Origin: Chamaea fasciata | Taxonomy: Eukaryota; Chordata; Aves; Passeriformes; Sylviidae | NCBI GenBank assembly: GCA_029207755.1 | Contig: JARCOQ010000002.1 | Coordinates: forward strand, 2,418,001-2,482,000 | Direction of reading: 5' to 3' | Length of the DNA stretch: 64,000 bases | In this document: positions 1 through 10,870 of the stretch, one piece after another | Layout of the letters: each line of letters begins with the position of its first letter | Position numbering within the stretch: the stretch's first letter is position 1 | Made by a program: the position numbers and the translations under genes | Notes under the pieces: model-generated | Told to the model about the DNA's origin: nothing | The model's database searches: none | Seen by the model: only the letters and a program-made list of their open reading frames with translations

Positions 1-1770
1 ATGAAATGCCTAAATGAAAATAAGAAAGAATTGGTGTGAAAATTCTAGAAAGGTTGGGAGGGGGCTGTTTGACTAGGGAAGATAGTTTCAAGGCTTTAAA
101 GGTTTCAAAAAGATGCATTTGAATCCTTCGGTAGCTCAGTCAAAACAAGGACAAGTATTGTCCTTCATCCCAGGCTGGACTAGGACAGAGTTTCTCAGTG
201 TGGCAAACCCTCAGCTTTCCCTAAACACAAACCCAGTGGTACCAAACAAGGACCAGGCCTCCGCTGTATTTTTGCTGCTGCAATTTAGAGTATGAGTCAG
301 GTTGATTTTTAAGACAACTGATTTCAAGAACAGACCGCACTGGTATGTGCAGAAGAGGACTGGTCTTTACAGCATTTTCAGATTGTTTTGCTCAGGACAC
401 CACAGCTATGTGCAGTCCCCAAAAACCTGTAAGAAAAAAGTTATAATTTGGTTGCCAGTGAAGTCAGGTGCTTTGTTTAGTGCTGACAATTTACCCTGTT
501 TTGCTGTCACAAAGACAAAGCCAAGATGAACTGGTAGCTCTCCTGAAGGAACCTCCTGATAGTGCCAAAGAGAGGAGGCAGTGGGATCTCCAGCAGGACC
601 AAGAACACTGACCATGGGGGCAGAGTTTGAAGAGATTTCTCCTCCAGAGCAGCTCTCTGGATGATCAGCCCATGTAAAAGGCCTTGATGTGATTTAAGTG
701 TTGCAGCAGATGTAACTGAAGCCCAGAGAACAGATTGATCCCTTTGGTTTTGCTTGCAGGATCCATGAGCAAATCAATTTGGAGAGATCACAGTAATGAC
801 GTTTTCAGTGTCGCTTTTCTGATGGCTGGGGAAAACACTGACACTGGGATGAGAGAAAAGAGAGGGGGGAAAAAGGGAAGAAAAGTGTTAGCACTAAAAA
901 GTGATTTCTCAGAACTTTTTCCAGCCCTAATTCTAACCTTTGGGAAAAATCCTCCTAATTTCACCTAGCTGCTCTAAGGATTTTTTACCATGAAAAACAC
1001 AATTTTGCTTTAACTAACCTTTGTTTTGTCAACACATTTGTTATGAGGTGTTTGCTGGCCTCAGCACACATAGCATGGAAATGATATATTTAATGGAAAG
1101 GATTTATTTCATCAAAGCTCCATTTGTCTTATTTATGTAGGTGCACCTAGACAGCCTGCTCTGTCTAGGATGTTGGAGAGCGATGCTCAACAATTTAAAA
1201 AAGCTGGTTATAAAGAAGAAAAAACCACATGCAATCAATCTCTCTTTGCCATCCTGCTGTCTTTTATGCTCTTGCTGTCACTTAAAAATCTTAAGATGGA
1301 GGTGTGACCCTTACTAATACATTCCCATACGTGTCTAACACTTCTTCTTAACAGCCCCAGACTTCCTCATGCGCAGCCGTCCCTGGAAGTGTGGATTTAT
1401 TCTTTTATGAAATCTTAGAAGAAGGTGCAAACTGAAGTGTAAATAACATTCATCTCACCAAATCGATTGGAATGAGACTGCTGCTTTTAAGGTGGATTAG
1501 AGCTTAGGGGAAAGTTAAAAATTTCCTCACTAATGTTATGTAAGGGAATGCTAAAGTACACGGGCCCCATGTTAGCAGAGACCGATTTGTCTCAGCTTTT
1601 TCTGGTGTGTGGTGAATGCTATTTGAAATACTTGGCTGCGTGCAAGAATATTTCATATTATAGATGCAAAGTGTGCTACTTTTCTGACCCTGTTGCCTTT
1701 TGTTACTAATCAATTGTCATGCACACAAAAGGAAAGCCATTTGGTGAGAGATGGGCTAGAAACACAAACA
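1..1770. other. Non-coding, AT-rich sequence
   Basis: No gene is recognised here. Open frames are short (77 codons at most) and resemble no protein family I know. The stretch is ordinary AT-rich sequence with short A-runs and no clear interspersed repeat. A phrase near 713-736 is weakly reminiscent of an L2-type repeat but is too short to call. Confidence 0.6.
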
Positions 1771-1990
1771 CTAAAATGAGAAACCCACTCTGACAGCTCC
1801 GAGATAATTTCCTGACATGGCAGAGAATGAAGCAATGGTATCTCTTTGCCACAGTGGCCTATCAGACTTTGCATTTATTTTCAGATGGTTTCTGAGCATC
1901 TCTCTAGCTGTCAACACATCAAGCCTGTTCCAGAGCCCATTGATGTCAATATGAGCCTTTCCATTCACTCCTCTCAGCTTTGATCATACC
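1771..1990. promoter_or_regulatory. Candidate conserved non-coding element
   Basis: The block is free of repeats and homopolymers, has balanced base composition, and combines GATA-like (agataattt) and homeodomain-type words. The open frame across it on the minus strand (65 codons) looks like chance. This texture is typical of vertebrate conserved enhancers, but conservation cannot be seen from a single sequence, so the call is inference. Confidence 0.3.
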
Positions 1991-2639
1991 CTTGGAAAGT
2001 TCAAACCTCCTAAGTGCATTTGGGAGCTTTCTGTGTGGGGCTGGATCACTTCCCTTTCCATGTTTTTTAGTGCTGTGCCACAGAGATCTGTCTAGAAATA
2101 CGTATCTTATTATGGGGGGTGGGGGGTTAAATATAAAAATATTTGTTATCCATTGAAGCTTAGGCTCAGCCCACCCAGAGCTGTTGAAGTTTTTGCCAGA
2201 ATTTACGACACAGTCCTAAATATCTCCCTGTAATTTGTCACTCCGGAATGATGTGCCACTGACTAAAAATGAACTCGGTGTAAAAATCTGTTGATTGGCA
2301 ATTTCCAATAGGAAATCTGAAACCCCTGTGACACTTTCTGACTGATCTGCTGTGGAGAGATGCATCCCACGCTGCAGACATGTTCAGCTGAATGGGAAAT
2401 AGGCCAGTATTTATAGAAGCTGAACCTTCCTTTATGGCACTGAGAGTCTGCCTTTTCTTCCGCATGAAGACGCTTTGCCATTTCGTTTTGGAAAATGGAA
2501 TTTCCAAGCTGTTGAATAGCAGAGACCCAGGCAATTACAAGTAAATCTGGGGGAAATTCAGAAGTCCAAAGCAATTTCAGATAAAAGTTAGAACACAATA
2601 ATTGGACTTCAGGCAGTTCTAAAAATGGAGGGGGGGAAA
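1991..2639. other. Non-coding sequence with a G-rich run
   Basis: No gene is recognised. A G-rich run (two G6 blocks separated by one T) lies near 2115-2127. Two overlapping minus-strand frames of about 100 codons span 2238-2598, but neither shows a recognisable domain. Confidence 0.5.
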
Positions 2640-3010
2640 AATCATCTGTTTAGCAAATCAGGTTACCTTCACAAGCAAGACGCATTCTTTAATTTAATTA
2701 CTGAGCAGCGGGACACGTTTTTGCTGGGCTTTCTGCCCTCCTGACCTTTATTTTACAAAGACAGACACCTGAACTGGGTGCAAACATTGTTTCAGCCTAG
2801 TGACACTCTTTGCTGACTACTCCAACCTGGAGTCATAACCTCACCCCGTTAATGAGGCTGATAATTGAAATCATTGTCAGCAACTTAGTTTTAAGCCAGT
2901 TAATTATTCTACTCTGAATTGAGACCTTTTCATTAAAAAAACCCAAATCCCCTCATTCAGTGCTTAATGAGGATAATTTGGAGATAGGTGCCCCTATATA
3001 CACGTACATA
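2640..3010. promoter_or_regulatory. Candidate homeodomain-rich regulatory element
   Basis: The block is rich in TAATTA/TTAATTA words and contains two near-copies of a composite motif: TTAATGAGG followed by GATAATT at 2849-2866, and TTAATGAGGATAATT at 2964-2978. Paired AT-rich homeodomain-type words inside otherwise balanced sequence are common in developmental enhancers. No reading frame of note crosses it. Enhancer function is inferred; the motifs are seen directly. Confidence 0.35.
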
Positions 3011-6000
3011 AATTATTGGCGTTCCCTTGCTCTAATAAATTAATATTTCAGATTAAAAAACTGGTTAAGGAGGAGGTTTTTAAAAGTTTGTTTAAGTTTA
3101 TTTTGAAAGTTTATTTAGTGGGTTTGGCCTTTCTGACAGGCATTTCTTCAAGCGCTTGGAGCAGAAACATCTTTGGACTGTGGACAGCATAAATGTATTA
3201 TTTAGAGTCGTAACAGTAGCAAAACCAGGTCATACTAAGATTAGAAAGCAGAGTAAAAAAGAAATCTGTGTGCGGACTTAATCAAGGTTTAATTAGAATT
3301 TGTCAGCTGGAGGTGACAAGAAAGAGACCAAAAGTGTGTTGGCTGATCTGATCATTTGGAGAATGACAGGGCTGCAGAACGGAGCTGCAAAATTCCAAGG
3401 ACAAATCGTGTGGTTTTCATAGTGTTCAGGGTACATAAGTGAAATTGTAGAACAGATAGGAAAATATAGAAAGAAATCAGGATACAAATAGTTCTGGTCA
3501 TGGTTTCTGAAGAACAAAAACTGAAAGGAAAACGGGTGCAGAACAAAACTTCCGGGATGATGAAATGAATGGATTATCTCTCTTACGAAAAGAGAACTTG
3601 GCTATGAAAATAGCCAGAGGAAAGCTGGGTGAACAGATGTTGGTGAATGCATCGAGGGCTGAGGGATAATTATCACTAAAGAGGAAGAGACAGTTAAAAA
3701 ATAACTATTTATCATGGAGTAATGAATAAATTTAGACCCAAAAACTAGAATGTTGCTAATAATCAGAAGAAGGAAGTTTCTGCTTAGAAGAATATGAACC
3801 ATTTTGAGCTGGAGCTGCTGAGACTGGGAGGAGAAATTCCTTTGTTGAAAGGATCTGAAGCTGTTGGGCTTGCTCTTTGCAGGCTGTTTGTTTGGTAAGG
3901 TCCCATCTTCCAAGGTTTCCATCAGTTTCCTCCCTCATTGCTTCTCCCCCCCTCACATCCTCAGGACATTTCTCTCCCTATTCCCCTCTGATCCCCTGGA
4001 AAAGGTTACAGGGAGAGGATAAAAGGACGGAGCTTCCCAGTACTCCCCAAACGCTCACATTTCATGCGCTGATTGTTATTTTTTTACCCAGTTCACACCA
4101 CATAACTGTCAAATTTGGGGCTGGAGAAGAGTTCTTCCCTTCAGACTGGTAGGATTTAGATTTTGATCATTTTTGGCCTCTTTCTGTGGGATGGACACAG
4201 TAGGCTGCTTAGATTTAGCTGGGGCTTTTTTATTGAATTTTTCCCTGCTATGCCAGGAAAGTGCCTTATTGGTTTCTTGGCAATAATTCTACTTTCGGAG
4301 ATTTTATTGTAGTTTTTAAGTTTGTTAAAGAAGTTGGAGAAGTTTTATGGCTTCTGTCAAGTGGAATAGATGTTACAAAGTGTTCTACAACTAAACATCT
4401 ATGGCTTAGTAGCCAAGGACAGAAACAAGACTAGATTTTTTTCTGCTTAAATAAATGGAATTGAAGGATTTTAGAGAAATTAAAAAACCCTTTTATTTTC
4501 ATCCAGACCACCTAATATCCCCCTCTTTCACTATGCCTTTTATCTGTAAAGCTCTGAGCTGGACTGCTTTCAGCTTTCTTTGTATTATTCTGTCTGATAC
4601 AAAGATTTTCTACATGGCTCCATTCCAATCTCCAGCACATGTCTGACAAACTGGTTTGAAGATCTACATTTGGTGATAAAGGTCACAGAACAACAACACC
4701 AAAAAATAATGAGAGGTAAGCATTTTTCAGTTTTGTTTTGTTATGACAAAGCTTTCTTCCCTATTCTCTGTGGCACTTGTGATACTTGTTAAGGACAGTG
4801 AAACTTCTCGTTGCCAAAGGTCCTTTTTTACTAATAGGTGCAAGAAATCTAAAGCCAGAAAGAAGGCAATAAAGTCAAAGTGTAAAGATTTTTGTGGTTA
4901 ACAATTATCTCAATATTTCCTGGGGGTAGGACGTGAGATTTTCCATCAGTTATTAAGATGGGAAGGCAGGTGCAAGACTCAAATTTGGGTCTAGAAAGCT
5001 GCCTACAAAACTTGTGAACAGGGTTGCTGGGATGATAACAATCTTCTTTTGGAAAATACTAAAATTTTTTAACCTGTCACTTCTACAGTGGGGTTCCAAT
5101 GGAAGTGGTGAGCCCTGCAGTAGATCCTATGGAGCACCCCTAAATTCTCTTTTAGGAACACAAGCTGTAAGCTTTGGGGTGTGCTAGCTCAGAGTAGGGA
5201 TGCAGTAAAAACCAGAAAGCACTTTTCAAACACGTGTGTTACATTAAGGCAGCTCAGGCAGGAGGTGACAGCACCGGGAATTACCAAGGTGACATCATCA
5301 CCCTGGCTATTTGTGTTAGAAAGCCCCACCATGAGGTGTTTCTCTTGAAAGCTTTGACCAGAAAGGGTCCAGCTGACCAACAGTGCTTCCCAAATGTATT
5401 GCTGTGAATTTCTCAAATGCTGCCTCTGTTCTGGCTGCTCTCAGCTGCCAGCTCCTCCTCACCCCAGGACTTGGTCTGGATTTGTAGTGATATTTGTTGG
5501 GTGTGTTGATGTTTTCTGACAGGATACCACACCTAGGTGGCTCGAGGAAATAAAACAGATCTTTTCTTCTTCCAGATCAGTAGTAAAGTGTGGAAAGCTG
5601 CAACTTTTGAGGAAGATTTTTCTCCATTCTGTGAGACAGCAGCAAATCGTACCCAGCAAAGTCCAGGAGAAGAGGAAACCATAGCTCTTTTCTTCATTAT
5701 CACTAAGAGTATTTCTTTTTCAATTCCATATCCTGGTCTAAATCCAGATTGTGCCTAAACCAGAAGGTTGCCAGTTAGATGTATTTGTCAATATTTTCTG
5801 CAGGTTTCCCTCAGGAAAGAGATTTTGGATCTTGAGGCAGTCTTTGGCTGGGACTGCTACACCCAGGCCAGGCTTTCGGATCCAGCCAGAGCAGCCTGTA
5901 TTTAGAAGATGAAAGGAAGAATCCTCCTGCCGGTGCAGATCTAGCACTTACCATTTGTCATTTTTTACAAGCAAGAGAGACTTTCACGAGTCTAATAGTA

Positions 6001-6870
6001 GGACTCCATTAAAATAACTGAAACTTCTTGCTGAGTGAATGTACCAAATTTTTGGATGCAGGGATTCATCTCGGCCTTCTGAATTTATTCATTTTATTGA
6101 CCTTTTCTTTCTTCTCTTTGATTTCGAAACTTCTGCTTTGGGAATATTTAGCTGCTGCTTTTAATACCAATACAATTTTAATGACATTTACTTCAGCAGT
6201 TGTATTTATTTCTGTTTGAAGATATCTGGTTTTACTCAAAAACAAACTTTCAGTGCATGCTGCGTACTTTAAGGAAACAGAAGGTATACATATAAAGCTG
6301 CCTGGAAAATTATTGATTGTTCAGAAAAATTATTGGTCTTTTAACATTTTGGGGAAATCTCATGGTGTTGGTTTCCAGGTTTAGATTTTTTAAAAGCTTT
6401 AAAGGAATTGTCTTTCTAACCTTCAGCTAGATCCTGTTCACTTGAGGTTGCTGACAGGGAAACTAAAACAATATAATGTTACTTGAGAGGTTAAAAATCT
6501 TATTTCTTAAAAGATCAGCTAGTTAAAAGCATTGTGCCATTAATATCCCAGACAGGTGTCTCCTTAAGATATTTGGCAGACAATAAGAGTATAATCAGCT
6601 TTGATTTAGGGTTTTTTTTTAGATTAAAAAGGCACAGTATAAATAGTAATGATCAAATCAACAACTCGATGTCCTGGACAGCTTGTACTTTGATTGATTC
6701 ATGACAGTAGAACATAACCTGTGTTCTGCATTGTTCCTCTGTACCGTGGTTACATTTACATTTCTCAATAAGGAAATTAATTGAGCTAAAATCAGCCATT
6801 ATCTGCTCAGTCCTCAGAGCATGTGGTTAAACTCTAAAATCTCGACAGAGGGCTGCATTTTCTAGGAGAG
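3011..6870. other. Non-coding, AT-rich stretch
   Basis: No gene or interspersed repeat is recognised. The largest open frame is 106 codons (3602-3922, minus) and shows no domain. A short inverted repeat, GGTGA/TCACC around a 5-base centre containing a TGACATCA word, lies near 5289-5303. A strong splice-donor-like word (GAG followed by GTAAGC) sits near 4715, but no convincing exon ends there. Confidence 0.55.
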
Positions 6871-7362
6871 GAGACCACAAACCCATTTCAGCCAGACTTT
6901 TAAATTGCTGAGGAAACAGATTCCCACCCCCATGGCCTGGATGGCGTGTGAACAGCCAAAATTGATGAGCAGCCTACGAAACATTTCTGTGTCTCTCCCT
7001 CGCTGCACTCAGCAACTGCCCTAAAACACGGTTTTTAAAGAAGAAAAGATGTGCAAAGAAGACAAAATAGTTGTGTCTCCACAAAATGAACCCTGACTTT
7101 CCACCTCAGGAATAATCAACCTTTTTACTCAGGCTGATTTTTTTTTCCCCTAGCTGGAGATATTAATTTATTGTATTAATCTGTGTAAACAAGTATTAAT
7201 CTCACGGAACATGGCTGGAACAAAGACAGAGACGACACCCAGTCAGGATAGGTTTCCTTTAGAGAAGCTCTAATTAATAGTCTCATTACTTTTCAATCTG
7301 GGCACCTCTGCCTCTCAGAGGGGGAGCAGTGAAGAAGGGAAGGTCTCAGACAGTACAGTGAC
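6871..7362. promoter_or_regulatory. Candidate conserved element, left of the poly-A tract
   Basis: Repeat-free sequence has several TTAAT/TAATTA words near 7160-7290. The 11-base word TAGTCTCATTA at 7278-7288 is the exact reverse complement of TAATGAGACTA at 7507-7517, on the other side of the A27 tract. The shared word suggests both sides belong to one regulatory block. No coding potential was recognised. Confidence 0.35.
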
Positions 7363-7389
7363 AAAAAAAAAAAAAAAAAAAAAAAAAAA
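7363..7389 (+). repeat. Poly-A tract (A27)
   Basis: An uninterrupted run of 27 A. It lies between two halves of a CNE-like block and is followed directly by GCTGG. I see no retroposon body attached and no clear target-site duplication. Confidence 0.9.
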
Positions 7390-7810
7390 GCTGGGAAGGA
7401 GAGGTTTGGCTGTCGTGTGTGTTAGTGATGCATCAGTGTGCCTCGAAATTGATGTTGATGTAGCTAGGAACAGAACCAAAGGCTGGTGCCAGAGGTGGCA
7501 TATTTATAATGAGACTAAATGAAGGGGCTCATTAGTCTCACAAATGGTGAAGAGCTGCCTGTTCCCTCTCTGATTATCTCTCCTCCATCTCCATTAGGAG
7601 GGTGTGCGTGCAAAGGGGCGGGAAAGTAAAGCAAACGCGCCCAGGTTTGGGCTGGGAGCTGATCTGCATTGCCCTACTGGGAAATTAATGAACATCCTGG
7701 TGACTCCTGCTCCAGGCTCCCCCCAGCCCAGATCAACACCCAATTCCATTCCAAACCTTATGCAAGCAAAATATAATCAATTAAGCCTTTCTATTTGCCT
7801 TTGATTGGGA
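7390..7810. promoter_or_regulatory. Candidate conserved element with hairpin and GC box
   Basis: This is one of the most enhancer-like blocks in the window. It contains a perfect GC box (GGGGCGGG, 7615-7622, SP/KLF-type), a nearby CpG-bearing word (AAACGCGCCC), a run of ATTAATG/TAATCAATTAA words near 7685-7785, and the hairpin at 7510-7540. No recognisable peptide is encoded, and the 66-codon plus-strand frame at 7604-7804 looks incidental. Regulatory function is inferred from motif density and composition. Confidence 0.4.
7510..7540. repeat. Hairpin-forming inverted repeat
   Basis: The left arm TGAGACTAAATGA (7510-7522) and right arm TCATTAGTCTCA (7529-7540) pair over 12 bp with a single bulged A, around a 6-base loop (AGGGGC). 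Each arm contains a TAAT/ATTA-like homeodomain core, so as DNA it may act as a two-site binding palindrome. It is short for a microRNA precursor. Confidence 0.7.
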
Positions 7811-10065
7811 TGGAAAAAAAGAGGGGAAAACCCCTCAAGTATGCAAGAGCCCTGTGGGAAAAAAAGCAAAGGAATAAAAGGCACTCTGGAGTTTGTGCTG
7901 TTTAATTCAAACGTTTGATGATGTGTGGATGTGGGGCAGGTCACAACATGCAACAAAGCCATCCTGGGTGTGATTCACCAAAGCAGAAATGAGTTTTGAC
8001 CCAGAGTGGCTGGAAGACTGTGCAAATGACCCTTGGATATGTCAGGTGGCACTCAATAAGTAATTGCAAACATTTTTTTTTTTCTTTTACAGTTTTTGTT
8101 CGGAGACAAGTCAGGCAAATACTCCATCCTAATCCCAACCCTGAGCAAATAGTAAAAGCAGCCTTTGCTGCTGGTGCAGGGAGAAAACATTCAATTAAGT
8201 TGCTGCAGTGGCTTAGTGACAGCAGCCTTTCACCTTTGGAAACGCAGCCTCTGGTTATCTGTCTCGGGTCACTAAAGAAAATGAGTTGATGTTCTCAGGC
8301 TAAGCCCCAGGGCACATTTTGCTCAGAATCACCAAACCACAGGATAATTTGGAGCTTTTGTCTGTGTGTATTTAGGAAAGGTCTGGGCCTGAAAAAAAAA
8401 AGCAAAAAAAAAAAAAAAAAAAAAAAAAGCTGAAATTCGAGATTAGAATGTGTTGAGAAGCAAACAGCTTCCCAGAAAATTAAGATGCTGACATTCCCAG
8501 CAGTTTAACTGACATTAGATTAACTAACATGTCAAAGGCTAAAGAAGACTACAGGCAACACAGTGATGTATGAATGTGAAACCCAGATGCTGGGGACAGA
8601 GGGAGGGTTCATAAATGGTGGAAAAATCGGGTGGACAGGGATTTTAAGCAGCTAGAGAAGCAAAGGCTGGCTGCCCCCAGGGTCAGAGTGGTGATGTTTG
8701 CAGCACCTGCACTGGCTCTGGAATCTCTACATCAGCCTGTGCGATACAGGGACACTCCTTAATCATCCAGTCATTCCTGCCCGAGTGGAGACAAGTGTCA
8801 AATGCAGGAGTGGGAGGGACAGAAGAGTTGTATCCATCACTCATCCCCATGCCTCATCCCCTCCCAGACTGAGAGAAGGGATGGAGGGGCTGCCACTGCT
8901 CACAGGGAGCAGCTGGGACTGCTGAGGCAAACACCCGCTGTGGTTTGAGAAGCGTTCATGATTCCCTGAAGTCCTGCTGGGAGTCTTTTCCTCAAAGTGA
9001 GCTCATCAAGAGTGATCCGCGGCTTTCTAGCTTTAAAGTCATGTTTAGAGTAAAAAAAATACCGAGCTTGGAACAAGGAAACCCTGGCAGGAGCTCAGAG
9101 ATGCTGGGCTGAGGCAGAGCCAGCTGGAGAGCAAATATCCCCAAACTCCTGGGGCATTGCTTCTCTCCATGCTCACTTTCTGCCTCAGCAGCTTTCAGCA
9201 TCTTTCTGGCTTGCACAAACACCTGCCCTGACCCTGTGGGTCTCTGCAAAAGCCACCTTGGTTCGTCCCCTCTGACACTTGGCTCTCTGCCTGCTCCCTG
9301 CCACGGACCAGTCCTCACCAGGCTCTCCCAGTTTTGTTACAGCTGGCCCCAGCACCCTCCACCCGCCAGAAACTTCAGCAGGTGTTACATTTAAAGGGAG
9401 GTGAGGAGAAAAATCCCTTTTTTCTCCACAGGGTTGCACCTAATCCAAAGAGCAGGCAGACCTCTTCCAGCTGGGAGCCTTCGTTCCTCCTAGCTATTTC
9501 TTCCATACACCAGTGAGTGCTCAGTGGGAGTTGCTGACCATGCCTTTGTCTGGATCCAAAGCTGACCGTGGTTCCTCTAACTCATCCTGGGTGCCACTCT
9601 GTGTTTAATTGTTTCTCCTATCACTTCAGACGCAGAATATTCTCATTTTTTAGACTGATAAGCCACAGAGAGGCAGCCAGGTAGAGCCAAAAGACTTTAA
9701 AAATGACAGGACTGTGTCCCTTGTCTCAATTTACTCACAGGATTGAAATTTAGCAAGCTTTTCTCGCTGTAGAATGTCCTTCAAGAGCCTCTGCTTCATC
9801 TATTTGATTTTTCAATAGTAGAGGAAAAATCCGTTTATATGTTGGTATATTACAGTGTGCAGATATAAGCTGGAAAGCAATATAAAACAATCTTGGGATT
9901 GCTTTTTATGACATTAAGATTCCCAAATCTTTGTAATTCAATTTCTTCCCCCACGATGTCTGAAAATGTTCTGGTGTTTCCCTTTCCTTGGGGAGCCCGG
10001 CCCTCCCTCCCCATGCTATATACACTGCTTTTATTGAAATTAGAGGCCACAGCAGCTTATTACTC
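7811..10065. other. Non-coding stretch with poly-A
   Basis: No gene is recognised. The stretch from about 8640 to 9500 is relatively GC-rich with open frames up to 108 codons, none with a recognisable domain. An acceptor-like signal (pyrimidine tract then ACAG) lies near 8088, but no matching exon is recognisable downstream. Confidence 0.5.
8392..8428 (+). repeat. Interrupted poly-A tract
   Basis: A10 followed by GC and then A25, followed directly by GCTG. No attached retroposon body was recognised. Confidence 0.9.
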
Positions 10066-10870
10066 TTAGGGGTGAATTTGAGTGGAATTTTGAAATGAGA
10101 AACCAGTGTTTTCCAGCCACCCTAATGGCTGAATTTACCCTTTCCTCTTTTTTTGTGAGTGCGAGGTGTGGGGAGAAACGGGCTATTAATGCAGTTCCTC
10201 ATCAAGCAATTGTAGTGGCAAGCTTTTAAAACTTGCCAGCCACACTCACATCACACCCCGCTTCCCAATGACCTGATTTTGATGTACAGTAATTTGTGCA
10301 GAGGGAGGAAGCACTTTGGCAGAACCTGGCACTGTAGGAAGGAGGGGACCTGACTCGAGTCTGATTATCATCTTTGACCACAGGTTGTCAGCAAACAGCC
10401 TTTAGAGTTTAATTATATGATGGAGTTTGCCGAGAAGTGTGAAAGACAAAAGAACAAGTAAGTGATGGAAAGCAATTTCCCCCCCCCCCCTCTGCTTTAC
10501 TCTGGGGCTGCCATAATTAAACTTAAAGTGCTGCTGCTTTGCTGGAAACGAAGTTAGGGAGGTGAATTGTAATTGCAAACACTGTTTGCTCAGTCACTCC
10601 TGGCAACAGCACCACGTTAACTCCGCCTTTGTGTCTCCTGTGAGTCCTCCAGATTGACGAAAACATCTTTTCTTATCCAATTTGTTATCACTGACTTCAG
10701 AAAGTCATTAAAGAATATCAGTGGAGCAGATTGGGATCTGGATTGAGAAATCAATTATTGCCAGGAAGTACCTTTGCAGACACTAATTATGCCTTGACTG
10801 ACATTTACGGGATTCCTTTAATGGGATGTGTGGTCAGTTTTTTAAAGGCACAGGGCAGACACCAGCGCTG
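10066..10870. promoter_or_regulatory. Large candidate conserved non-coding block
   Basis: About 800 bases of repeat-poor sequence are rich in developmental-enhancer-type words: CTATTAATG, TTTAATTATATG, CATAATTAAAC, CACTAATTATG, ATCAATTATTG and a GATTATCATCTTTGACC stretch. Scattered CpGs are retained. No reading frame of note crosses it. It also holds the hairpin at 10216-10238 and a C12 run near 10479-10490. Conservation would need alignment to other vertebrates. Confidence 0.4.
10216..10238. repeat. Short perfect inverted repeat
   Basis: TGGCAAG (10216-10222) and CTTGCCA (10232-10238) form a 7-bp stem around the 9-base AT-rich loop CTTTTAAAA. The TGGCA/TGCCA half-sites spaced this way resemble a relaxed nuclear factor I type site. 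That resemblance is inference. Confidence 0.6.

Noticed and set aside
713..736. L2-like phrase AACTGAAGCCCAGAGAACAG
   Set aside because: Too short, and the flanking sequence does not continue the consensus.
8075..8289. Possible exon after a TTTTCTTTTACAG acceptor
   Set aside because: The open frame is unrecognised and no convincing donor follows before its stop.
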